Assembly: GCF_901709675.1 (NCBI RefSeq)
Contig: NC_051106.1
Span: 4,290,001 to 4,354,000, forward strand
Direction: 5' to 3'
From: Syngnathus acus
Taxonomy: Eukaryota > Chordata > Actinopteri > Syngnathiformes > Syngnathidae
DNA: 64,000 nt
How positions within the stretch are numbered: position 1 is the first letter of the stretch; each line of letters starts with the position of its first letter. Below are positions 1-64,000 of this stretch, piece after piece. The position numbers and the translations under genes were made by a program. A model generated the notes under the pieces. That model saw only the letters and a program-made list of their open reading frames with translations, made no database searches and was not told the DNA's origin.

Positions 1-179
1 TGTCAGTAGCCTAAGAATGCTCCTCATTATGTTGACTGACATCATGCAAATAGAAAGGCGCTCTTGCACTGTTCGGTTTCATATGACCTTGCTGGAGCCA
101 GGAACGTACGGGGTAATCTGATTAGGAAACTGCCGGCCATACGCCAGACAATAAATATGAAAAGTATTAAGTTGGAGGA

Positions 180-220
<41 letters not shown>

Positions 221-862
221 TGATTGCAGATTAGTTTGCTAAATTAAGTGAAAGTACAATTATAGCCTTGATCTAGTATGCTAGCTGTAATGTTTAAAAA
301 AAAAAAATACATGGTGAATATCGACCCCTTCAGAACATTTTAAGTCAATTTTATTTATCCTGTCTCCACTAAATCGTTCAATTTGCAAAAAAAAAGGACA
401 TTCTAATTCCTTTTCATACCTGCTGGTGACCCCGTCCGTGTCAGTTCCCTCTTAGTTTTTTGCAGAGGATGGGGGTTGTGAGGGTGGCAGCAAATTGGCA
501 ATGCTTCAGTTAACACAGTGCTCATGAGAACCATGGTCGGGTGGAGGTTTGCTTCGAGTTTGAGCCTTTGATCAGAGAGACTAATCTCCAACTTGGTTGC
601 AGTGCTTAGAGAGTTAAAAAGGGATCATCTACCAAATTATTCTCAGAGCCCGCTCGGTCTTTGTATAACTCTGCTGGGTAGCTTTTAATTTGTATCGGAT
701 GTCACGCGTTATTGTCGATACATGAAAACAGGCCTCTGATGTATCCTGGACTATTTGAGATCAAAATGAATTATGGACAAAAGCTGGAGTGACAAAATAA
801 AAAAGTGTAAATGTCAACATTAACATCAAGATTTCATGAAGGAGGTTTTCAAAATTGCTCAC
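1..862 (-). other. fmn1: fmn1 intron (partial), downstream of first coding exon
   Basis: This stretch lies 3' (on the minus strand) of the fmn1 coding exon, whose GT donor reads from position 862 downward. It holds an (AG)n microsatellite at 183-217 and A-rich tracts. A minus-strand open stretch at about 411-597 ends at a strong CAG/GTATGA donor-like site; it is discussed as a possible extra exon, but its phase does not fit directly onto the exon at 863. I see no other gene here. Confidence 0.6.
183..217. repeat. (AG)n microsatellite
   Basis: About 17 perfect AG dinucleotide units, read directly, inside the fmn1 intron. Confidence 0.95.
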
Positions 863-2273
863 CTGTGGTTGTGGAGTTGCCAGAAGAGTTCCACTTTCCG
901 GAGTTGCTTGGCCGTCTGCTGAGATTCAAATCCAGATGCACGACGGTTCGCCTGTTGCCATTCTTGTCAGTGACCTCGGCGAAGAATTTGGGCTCGTCCG
1001 TGTTGCTGGAGCTGTCTCGATCATTGTCTGAGAGTGGCACTCTGCGATGGTTGAGCTTCGGGCTTGGGGACATGCTCAGGAGACCGTTGGAGGTAGCAGG
1101 TGAAGATGGGCTCTTAGTGTGAGGTTTAGCTAAGGGTGGGAGTTCATGAATATGGGAAAGAGGCAACCGTAGCCCCTCAGCAAGCTTCCCTTGACTGACC
1201 CTAACATGAATATTTCTGTTTGATTCTCTCGATTGTCCATTTGAGCTGGTTCCTGGATACGAATCAGAAGACCCTGACCCATTCGGGCTTGTACGACTGA
1301 CTTGCACATTCCCCTCCAAATCCTGGACTTTAACGACCACCCGCGCCCCCTTTTCCCTCCGGTTGCTTTCACCGTGCAGCTGCTGGGTGGACTTGACTGT
1401 CGTGCTCTCTGTTGGGAACTTCTTGACAGGTCGAAGGTTGCTGCCACTTTCCCTTCGGGTCAGGCCTACCATCAGGCTGCAGGAGGCTGATTGAAAACCC
1501 TGTTCGCCGTCATACTCTGAGAAGTCATTGGAGAAATCCACATCTGAGTCAAATGTCCTGTTGTCCTCCATAAAGTCCCAGCCATCCCGGTTGAAGGGTT
1601 CTTCCATGGGCAGAAGAGGATTACTGACTACATTGATAAATGGACTTGGAGACTCTTGGACAGATGATGGTGTATCTGCAATCTCCTCCATTGTAGAGAC
1701 TTTGGTTAGACTTTTCCGAGCAGGACGATGAAAGGATGGAGTTCCATTTGAAGTGTCTGTCTTCATCTGACTGTGTGGGGAACACTTTGCAGAATTTTTC
1801 CCTCCCTTCATCTTTATCTTTCTGCTCTTTGTTGCTGTTTGCTCAAGAGAACTTAAGTTGCTGTTGCCGACGACCTCACCTCCTGGGTCAACCTCCGGCC
1901 CCTCGACGTAATCCCGCATTTTCCCGTCCTGGTTACCCATTTTGATTTTGTTGGCACAATCCCTGCATAGGGATAAGAGGTCGGCCAACAACTGGTGGTG
2001 CTCTGCAGGCCGCAAGCAGAGCTCTGCAACCGCAGCCTTTTTTGCCCGCTGGTAGCTGAGGGGTTTGCCCGAGGAGTTGGAAGACTGGCCTCTTTGTTTG
2101 GACACAGCGAGATCCTCCTTTCCACAGTCATGGTCATTACGGGTCCAGGCTGAAGGAGGGGTGAGGCTCTTGTACTTGAAACTCGGGACGGGATGCTTTG
2201 GGAAATAAAGGCTGATGTTGCTGAGCTCACGGATGGGCACATACAGAAGCAAAACTGTATGTGTTCCCTCCAT
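863..2273 (-). CDS. fmn1: Formin 1, first coding exon (N-terminal 470 residues, partial gene)
   Basis: This is an open exon of 470 codons plus one base, ending at the minus-strand donor CAG/GTGAGC just below position 863. Formin 1 nucleates and elongates unbranched actin filaments and acts at adherens junctions and in limb development (family knowledge). The catalytic FH1/FH2 half is encoded by later exons outside the window. I recognise the N terminus by MEGTHTVLLLYVPIRELSNI, close to mammalian FMN1, by MGNQDGK at residue 112, and by the segment VVVKVQDLEGNVQ. The rest is low-complexity, rich in Ser, Pro and charged residues, as in the formin 1 N-terminal regulatory region. I chose the start at 2273 rather than the in-frame ATGs at 2297 and 2285 because MEGTH matches the known formin 1 start. 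A minus-strand acceptor-like TAACAG at 2364-2370 could mark the 5' edge of this exon, with 5' UTR at 2274-2363. The gene is divergent from ryr3. Confidence 0.88.
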
Positions 2274-4759
2274 GACGGGTGACATGGTGGTCACCAAAAA
2301 TCTCTCAGCAGGTGGTCTACCTGCAGATGGATATGACTGCTCATCCTATGGACCATCTTGATGCTGTTACAAAGCACAAAATATATGAAACACGCATCAA
2401 GAGACGACATTTACACTATTACATCATTAGCTGCACATTATTATTATTATTTTTTTTAAATTGTAGACAATGACATTGACTGAAGTTCAAAGTCAACCCG
2501 ACTTGCTAAATAGTAAAATAACAAATCTCAGCATTTGACGTGTTAGTACCACAAGAAAGCTGAAACATTAATGATGAGATGGCACAGTCAGTAAATGTTT
2601 CATGATATGCCGTCCCTATTTTAGTCGCGTTTGCCTTCTTTCCTCATTTTCGGAGAAACCACGCACGTTTAATTTTTTTTTAATTTTTATTCTAATCAGC
2701 GATGGACAACTTTTAACACTTGGAAATTGTCTCTGCTGTTTACATCTTAATCCCATGGGGGTGATGTCACCTTGCAACACAACGATAGCATCATTTGACT
2801 GGCATTTGTGACGCTGCTCACAAAATTACAAAAATAAATTATCAGATATTGCGCAATATTTACTGCAAAATTCACAACAGAACACTAGATGTCTTATCAG
2901 ATTTACATTGCTTCAGTTTGCAGGACTGGGTTACGGTGGAAAAGCAAAGTGCGCAATATGCAAGTGCGCCTGCAGTATATTAAATCGGGACACTTCGCCT
3001 CGTGAAAACAAAACATATATTTACTTACCCAATTCACTGGCAAGATATTTTTTTTGGTCATGTCTGTGATGCAGCTTGCAGCCAGCCAGAAGGACTTACC
3101 GCTGATTTACTGGGGTCTTCCTCCACGATTGACAAGACTCTGATCCAATAGATGGAATCTGCACTGCCCAACTGTGATGTTATTGGCTCATTTTCAATGG
3201 GACCTGCTTCTAAACATATTGAGCCAGTGCGGCTGCAGCACGCAGGTGGGCCAAGGTCGCTGTCGGTAGTTCACAACAATGTATTCAGTTTTTTTTTTTT
3301 GGTGGAAGCTTTCGGTGTTCCTTAGAATTTGACGTGTACTGTACACGTTGCAAAAGCACGCAGATTATTTTTTTTCTCTTTTCCCCTATGTTTTTCCCGC
3401 AGCCCTAAAGCTAAACAGTGCCACCCAGTGGGCAATCATGGTGGTCCCATTTGGATTCATTATATTAAGTCACTGTTTTTTATGGTTGATTTGGTCGTAG
3501 TTTATTCTTGTATGGCATCAGAGTACACGAGGTACACAAGAGTAAGAGAAATCTGAGAAATCAGAAATTAGCAGCTCACGAAAAAATGATATACAGTTGT
3601 ATAGCTATATTAGAAATAAAAGGAATATTACACCATTTGTAATACATTTCAGCAGTTGAATTCAAAAGGTGTAACTCGTGGATTCAATAGATTCAGAATG
3701 AAATATTTTTCTTATTTTTTTATTTTAAATATTGCTTCCAGCAAACAAAAACTTAGAAAAACGTAAAATATATCTCCATGTCAAGCAATTAAAAATTGGC
3801 ATAATCAAAATTATTTGAAATACAGAAATTAGGTAAGAATGGGCCTTATGAAAAGTATTTTCATACATGCATTCATCTGTATAATATACTGTGTGCTTCA
3901 CTTTTAGAATTTAGCAGAAATAAACTTTCCAACATTGCAATTAATTTCGACCACCTATATAGCAGACGCTGTACATCTTGAGATGACACGCATAACCTAT
4001 ATCAGGGAACACTCATTTGTCATTGACTCTCCTTTAGCTGTTGCCAAAAGTGCTTTTCACGAATGAGATCATTTCAAATTGCATCGATATAGCTATCTTG
4101 GCTATTAAGTAACCACATCAAATTCTTAAAAGCGAAAAATTCTTTGGTCAGTGATTAAATGTTGTGTTTTTTGGGGCGTGGGGGGCAGACTGGGTCAAGT
4201 AATAATGAAAAGAAGATTTTTCCGAGAGCAGGATAAGATTTTTTTTTACAGGACTCTTTAATAGGTACATCTGCATGCACATTGCAATGAAAAACAATCT
4301 TAGTGAAGAATATTAATCATCAATTGTATTGCAATTGCCTAGCAGGCAATCATATATGTACGTTCATAGTCACTGACAGTTTAGGGCCGCTAGAGGGTAG
4401 CATTGTATTAAATTCAATGAGCGCATAAATACAGTTATTGCACACGACAACACTGAGTGACTGATGCGTACTATAATTCCTCAAATCCCAAACGTGTGAA
4501 TTTTCAGGAACTAAAATGACTTTCTTAAATTTCTGCAGGTTTTAGGGTCGTTTCAAGATCGTTTTTTTTTTTTTTGGTTTACTATCATGCATCTTAGACT
4601 GTGGCCAAACATTGTTTAGACGAGTTGATCGTCTGAGCTCGTAAATTGAAGCAAATGAGATAACGTGCACGCTTGCACGGTCTATTTTGCAAGGTTTCCG
4701 AGCGCATTTGTCATGAATAAACAACACCGATTGTTATTATTACTGTTTGAATATGTCCT
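2274..4759. other. Intergenic region between divergent fmn1 and ryr3
   Basis: AT-rich non-coding sequence with several poly-T runs (for example 3291-3300 and 4561-4575). It probably holds fmn1 5' UTR and promoter sequence near 2274-2500. I found no conserved ORF, RNA gene or recognisable complete transposon. Confidence 0.5.
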
Positions 4760-5072
4760 AGTATGGACACGTTCTGAGAGCTGACGTCGCAGATGTGAGT
4801 ATTTTCTTCTCCTTGTTTCCACGCCACGGCGTCCACCGTCGCCCCAGTCAGCATCAGCATCATCAGCAGCATCCTATCTGTACACTCTCCTCCTTCCTCC
4901 TCCTCCTCCTTCCTTTCCTTCCACCCCCTCCTCCTCCCCCGGGGCCACCGGTGAAGGAGGCTTGTGCACCGGGGTTTGGCTGGCAGTCTCGCCGCTGTAT
5001 GACCGTGGATTAACTGCATGCTCACGTCGACCAGGAAGAGGAGCCAGCGCTTGAGCGGGCTCACTTGCAGCC
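4760..5072 (+). promoter_or_regulatory. ryr3: Probable ryr3 promoter-proximal region and 5' leader
   Basis: GC content rises here relative to the flanks. A CRE-like TGACGTCG lies at 4782-4789, and a long CT-rich tract (CTCCTCC units) runs from about 4888 to 4940. The segment ends directly at the ryr3 start codon in excellent Kozak context (GCAGCCATGG). The leader carries two upstream ORFs, listed separately. No clear TATA box is visible and the transcription start cannot be fixed from sequence alone. The role is inferred. Confidence 0.4.
4999..5013 (+). promoter_or_regulatory. Upstream ORF 1 in ryr3 leader (4 codons)
   Basis: ATG ACC GTG GAT TAA, 60 bases before the main start codon. It could tune translation of ryr3 if the transcript begins upstream of 4999. 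The sequence is seen directly; function is inferred. Confidence 0.45.

Positions 5073-5080
<8 letters not shown>
5018..5080 (+). promoter_or_regulatory. Upstream ORF 2 overlapping the ryr3 start codon (20 codons)
   Basis: An ATG at 5018 opens a frame that ends with TGA at 5078-5080, five bases past the ryr3 ATG (5073-5075), in a different frame. Ribosomes that initiate here would read through the main start, so this arrangement can repress the main frame. Function is inferred. Confidence 0.45.
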
Positions 5081-59927
<54,847 letters not shown>

Positions 59928-60735
59928 AGCGGATTCCTTCACCTGACCCCCATCCGGGAGGAGAGGGGGGGGGGGGTGCGCTGCTCCTCTAATGTGCACC
60001 CATGAACGTCCTGACCCACACTGAGCCGAGGGCGGTATAAATGATCAAGCAAGGAAGAGCGCTGCCTGCCTTCGCTACCTTCACTTCGGATGTCAGCCTC
60101 CAATTTACCTTGTCAGGTTTTGGCTTTCCGAAGCACTGCATTGCCTTTTACTCTTTTACTCCCCCCCCCCCCAATCATTGCACAATGTTATGTTGTCTCC
60201 TTGAGAAACTCGAGTGGGCGTAGGAGTTATGAGACAATTTGTCAGTCAAAATATGCACAAGAATCCAAACTATTTCTTTTGAGAATGTTGAGACTTAATG
60301 CCAAAAGAAGAGTGAAGTGCATTTGTTGTGTAATTTTGCAAGTGAAATGTAGGGGGCAAACGGTATTATGTCAAATCTAATTTTTTAAAATTGTTTTCCA
60401 CCAAGTGCCTTATACTGTAGTAGCGAGTCTACATTACAAAGAAGCTATGCAAACCCTTGTGCTGTCTTTTCTTATTGTGAGTAAGTAGACTACCGATACA
60501 GACTTTTTTCATTTAAAATGAGAAAAGAAAATGTCATTTGTTTTGCTGAATGCAGCATACATGCAAACGTTAAATGTTGTATAAACGACATTGGAGTTGA
60601 CTTGGAACAGCAACCGTGGAATTGCTATTGTATGGCCGTTTGTATGTAGTAGCTTTGCAGATTTGTGCATTTCTTTTGATGGGACAAAAATAAAATATTG
60701 CCGGAAACGACTTGGCTTGGTATTCGATTCTTCAA
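59928..60735 (+). other. ryr3: ryr3 3' UTR (estimated)
   Basis: Runs from the TAA to a likely cleavage point 20-45 bases after the poly(A) signal at 60689-60694. It contains a G run near 59967-59976 and a C run near 60161-60172. The exact cleavage site is not determinable from sequence. Confidence 0.65.
60689..60694 (+). terminator. ryr3: Poly(A) signal AATAAA of ryr3
   Basis: AATAAA, followed within about 25 bases by a GT-rich stretch (CTTGGCTTGGTATTCG), the usual downstream element. It is about 760 bases after the stop codon. Confidence 0.75.
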
Positions 60736-61224
60736 AAAAAAAAAAAATACACAGTCAGATTAACTACTCAAACATGCATGATTAATATGGATAACAAACA
60801 ACAGTATTTTTATCCACACAATTAGAACTGACTTGAAGGCAATAAAATCAGCAACTGAACAAATTGCACAAAATACTAATTTGTGATACCTTAAGAGACA
60901 TTGTACCTGTGTCCTACCTATTACAGCTTAAAAAAAAAAATTGAATACGCATGGTAATGTTACGTTACATAATTTAAATGTGTCAAGTTCATTAGTAAAG
61001 TCATCACATATGTTCCAATTTAAACAATTGGTTCCATAAATAAAATTAAATTGATTAATGAAACTCTAACCATACAAACTTATGAAACCCCATCTGCCTT
61101 ATTTCAAAATTAAATGGAGGAATAAATAAACCTGAAAAGTTTTTTTCAGGTGTCCTACCGTGCGACAGCGCGGATGCATGTAGAATGAAGCATCCACCGT
61201 TCACGTTAACATGAATATACACTA

Positions 61225-61432
61225 CAGGACTGTCTCAGAAAATTTGAATATTGTGATAAAGGTCTTTATTTTCTGTAATACAATTAAAAAACAAAAATTA
61301 AATTAATAAAAGGCTTGCAATATTTTCAGTTGATTTGTAATGAATCCAGAACGTATGACATTTTTGTTTTTTTAATTGCATTACAGAAAATAAAAAACTA
61401 TCACAATATTCTAATTTTCTGAGACAGTCCTG
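61225..61432. mobile_element. Palindromic MITE with TA target sites (208 bp)
   Basis: Starts CAGGACTGTCTCAGAAAATT and ends with its inverse (AATTTTCTGAGACAGTCCTG), with long near-perfect arms of about 75 bases. TA flanks both ends (61223-61224 and 61433-61434). The TA duplication points to Tc1/mariner-type mobilisation. No coding capacity. Confidence 0.9.
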
Positions 61433-61495
61433 TAGATGGCGCCAGAGTACTCTACTTACTATAGACATCGCACGCACGCACTTTGTTGTCTTACC

Positions 61496-61864
61496 TTAAT
61501 TGTAGATGAAGTCCGCGTGTCTATCCTTTGTTGCATTGTTGCAAAAGTCCTCCTTATTTTCCTTTAGTTTGGGCACATTGTCTTTATTTTGAGCCTGCAC
61601 CCCATGAAGCTCTGATGCCATCGCAGCAGATCTGTCATAAGTTTGAGCTACTAACTTTTCATAACAGTTGCATTTCTCCAAGACATAAGTAGTTGCAGCA
61701 AGGGCTCGTTTATCATCACTGACGTCATCAAATCCCCATAAACGCCTCCTCACGTTACAATCCACTTCACTTTTAGGTGCATAGTGCAAAATAACCTGTG
61801 ATTTGTTTGTGACATCCGTTTTTTGGTCTACCTCTGCAGCAACAAATAGGGCAGCATTACACAC
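61496..61864 (-). mobile_element. hAT-type transposase fragment (ZMYM1/DUF4371-like), decayed
   Basis: The minus-strand translation contains GFDDVSDDKRALAA, then KLVAQTYDRSAAMASELHGV then QAQNKD, matching the conserved (L)VGQTYDGAAVMASELNGVQA block of hAT-derived DUF4371/ZMYM1-like transposases. The usual Gly of YDGA is replaced by Arg (YDRSA). Only about 120 residues remain, with no dimerisation domain downstream, so it is a relic. Confidence 0.7.
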
Positions 61865-62721
61865 CTTTGGTTGACGTACGCCCCCCTTCAGTGGGGCAGA
61901 GTACTATCTGCCTCAATCTGTGTCTTTTTACTGCGATTTTATGTTCCATCAGCAAAAAAAAAGCGTTTAACTTTAGTATTTGAACAGGAAATATGAAATT
62001 GCAGCTATTTTGACTATAAAAAAAAATCAAAATTAGTCATACACAAAGATCTATGGACAAATATTAATATTTGTTTTGATATTATTTTTTTATGTCATCA
62101 TGATGACAGGTGAGGCAGAGCCCTAGAGGGAAATTATCAATTTTCATTTAATTTATCAGATTTTTTGTACCATAGTTATTTCTATTGGATGATCAGTGGC
62201 CTGTAGAGGGCGCTAGTGTTGTATTTGAGAAAGCTGTCAGCTTCTTAGATGATCTCACGGTGGTCTCAGAGGATTTTGTTTCATCATAAGACATCAAGTG
62301 ACCTCTTCATCAGAACCGCCCCCTTCTCCTTTCACTTGTTTCCTCCTGTCCTCCAGCATTAACATCAGAGCTTGCCATGATGTCATTTTCTAAATATGGA
62401 GGCAGACTTTCATGGTGGGATGTGAGTGACCTGTTTGATCCCCTTGCTGCTCAAGAGAATGTTGGAATTGTATTTTAGTCTAAAAAAAAACCCCACATCA
62501 TCATGTCTGTTTGATTCTACTATTCTGCAAATAGATGCTCGATCAGAAGAGTTAACATTGCCATATAATTGGCAGGATATGAGCAGATAATTGTTTTAGC
62601 CATGTTTTATTGGATAATTATTTCAATGTAATGCACTCACCGCATTATTTAGTTTACAATTTGAGTCCATATGGCATCTGGCAGGTAAAACATCATTAGG
62701 CCATGTTAGTGAAGTGTAAAC

Positions 62722-62723
<2 letters not shown>

Positions 62724-62763
<40 letters not shown>
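62724..62763. repeat. (TG)n microsatellite
   Basis: About 20 perfect GT units in the intergenic region. Confidence 0.95.
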
Positions 62764-62765
<2 letters not shown>

Positions 62766-64000
62766 CACCACCAAATCAAACTGGTGTAGCTTTTTTGATG
62801 TAAGTTCAACCACGCCAATGTTAGCACGTAGACACATTTTTTTTTATGTAGTATTGGCTAAATTGTATGTGTTTAAACAATTCTGTGAATTCACCAGGAG
62901 AAGATGAATGGCCTCTATTAAGAGCATTTAATCAGTGGCTGGCCTAGTGCTCTCAGTTTCCTGCACCCGCTGGGAAAAGATGAATGTCTACAGGATATTT
63001 CATCAGACCCCTCACATCAGAGCGCAGGATATGAGTCTCTAATCCTGTCTGTTTTGTTTTGCTTTCAGACACACACAGATGGAAGGAATGTTTCATGGGA
63101 CATCATGAGGATTGGTTAAAATATGGATAAAAAAGAAAGCACATTATGGGACATGGGGCGTTTTGTTACAATACAAAATATGAATATTAATCTAATCGGT
63201 TAAAATAAGCTCAGGATGGATAGCGTTTATAGTCGAGAGGTTACATGAAGTGTGGAACTTGTCCATTGGCATGAAATTGTAAATGTGAGTTCATTGTTGT
63301 GTGCAGGTGTAAAGAGCAGAATTGCATTCAATAATTAAAAAAAAAATGATGTTCTGAAATACTAAATACAGAATTCTTTCAATTTCATAAAGTATAGTAT
63401 AAATAGTCTCCATCTAGTAGCCGACAGTGGAATTACACCCAAAATAGACACAAATGGATTTAATATCTCTACAAAAATGCAAAAAAAAGAGAAAAAAATT
63501 CAATAAGCGGGAACCAGTGATGGAGGGGACTTTGTGATATACGATGGTGTGCATGCACTTACCATTAATAAATTGCTTTTTGTGAGGACTGCTGCTTTGT
63601 TGTTGTCCCACCACACCCTTCCTCTCTTTATTTCACCTATAAGATGATCCCTCAATAATGCATTTCTCAGCAATTATTAATCATCTGGTTATTATTAAAC
63701 CTTTTGCTGATTAAAATCTGGCCAAATAAATTGTGCCACTGTGTGTTGGCGTAATGTTGTGGCCAATTTGACAAGGACACGCAATAGGCTATTTGAAACG
63801 TAAATGCATCTCATTTCGCGGCGTCCTTGAAAGCGCACTTTAGATTGTTCAACGCGCTCGATAAAGTGTATTTGCTTTGCATCTCATGAAAAATGGATGA
63901 CCTTCTATTTGCTTTCTGCTGCCCTCTGCTCTCGCTCTGAATTCAGGGACTACATTTGGCCTAGCATCTTTCTCCTCATCTTCCTCGCTCCCACCTTCCT

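Larger units (their letters stand above)
60740..64000. other. Intergenic region downstream of ryr3
   Basis: AT-rich sequence with a palindromic MITE (61225-61432), a decayed hAT transposase fragment (61496-61864) and a (TG)n tract (62724-62763). No exon of a neighbouring gene (AVEN and CHRM5 lie here in human) is recognisable before the window ends. The last 100 bases are CT-rich but show no supported ORF. Confidence 0.6.

Noticed and set aside
811-1122. 103-residue plus-strand ORF opposite fmn1
   Set aside because: Shadow of the fmn1 coding exon; the minus frame carries the formin 1 match.
63900-64000. CT-rich end of the window as an exon of the next gene
   Set aside because: No conserved frame and no clear acceptor or donor pair within the visible sequence.

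Overview
The window is a vertebrate, almost certainly ray-finned fish, genomic segment. It carries one near-complete giant gene made of about 104 small exons, plus the 5' end of a second gene facing away from it. Evidence for a fish is the compact gene (about 55 kb for a ryanodine receptor whose human orthologue spans hundreds of kb), many introns of 70-300 bp, and several families of short TA-flanked inverted-repeat elements and microsatellites typical of teleosts. I cannot name the species.

Layout. 1-862 is intronic sequence of the minus-strand gene. 863-2273 (-) is the first coding exon of formin 1 (fmn1). 2274-5072 is the shared divergent intergenic/promoter interval. 5073-59927 (+) is the full coding span of ryanodine receptor 3 (ryr3), followed by a 3' UTR with a poly(A) signal at 60689. 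60740-64000 is intergenic, with a small palindromic MITE, a decayed hAT transposase fragment and a (TG)n tract. The fmn1/ryr3 head-to-head order matches the human FMN1-RYR3 order on chromosome 15 (established knowledge), which supports the paralogue call.

ryr3 was traced by hand, exon by exon, from reading frame, GT-AG signals and family conservation. All 104 exons join in phase and sum to 14,649 coding bases, i.e. 4,882 residues, close to mammalian RyR3 (about 4,870) and shorter than RyR1 or RyR2. The product is the homotetrameric Ca2+-release channel of the sarco/endoplasmic reticulum. Domain order is N-terminal beta-trefoil/MIR, RIH solenoid, SPRY1, RY1-2, SPRY2, SPRY3, junctional and bridging solenoids with RY3-4, calmodulin site, core solenoid with EF hands, transmembrane pore with GGGIGD filter, and the C-terminal zinc-binding domain.

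The most interesting signal is in the calmodulin-site region. Exon 75 occurs twice in tandem (50747-50846 and 51200-51296). The two copies are related at the protein level, have the same splice phases, and cannot both be included without a frameshift, so they look like a mutually exclusive exon pair. TGCATG (RBFOX-type) motifs and a GC-rich hairpin surround them. Two micro-exons, 15 nt and 18 nt, sit where RyR1 has its ASI and ASII alternative exons. Other points are two upstream ORFs in the ryr3 leader, a GC-AG intron, loss of a conserved Trp in the fourth RY repeat, and a nearly identical pair of MITE copies within one gene.
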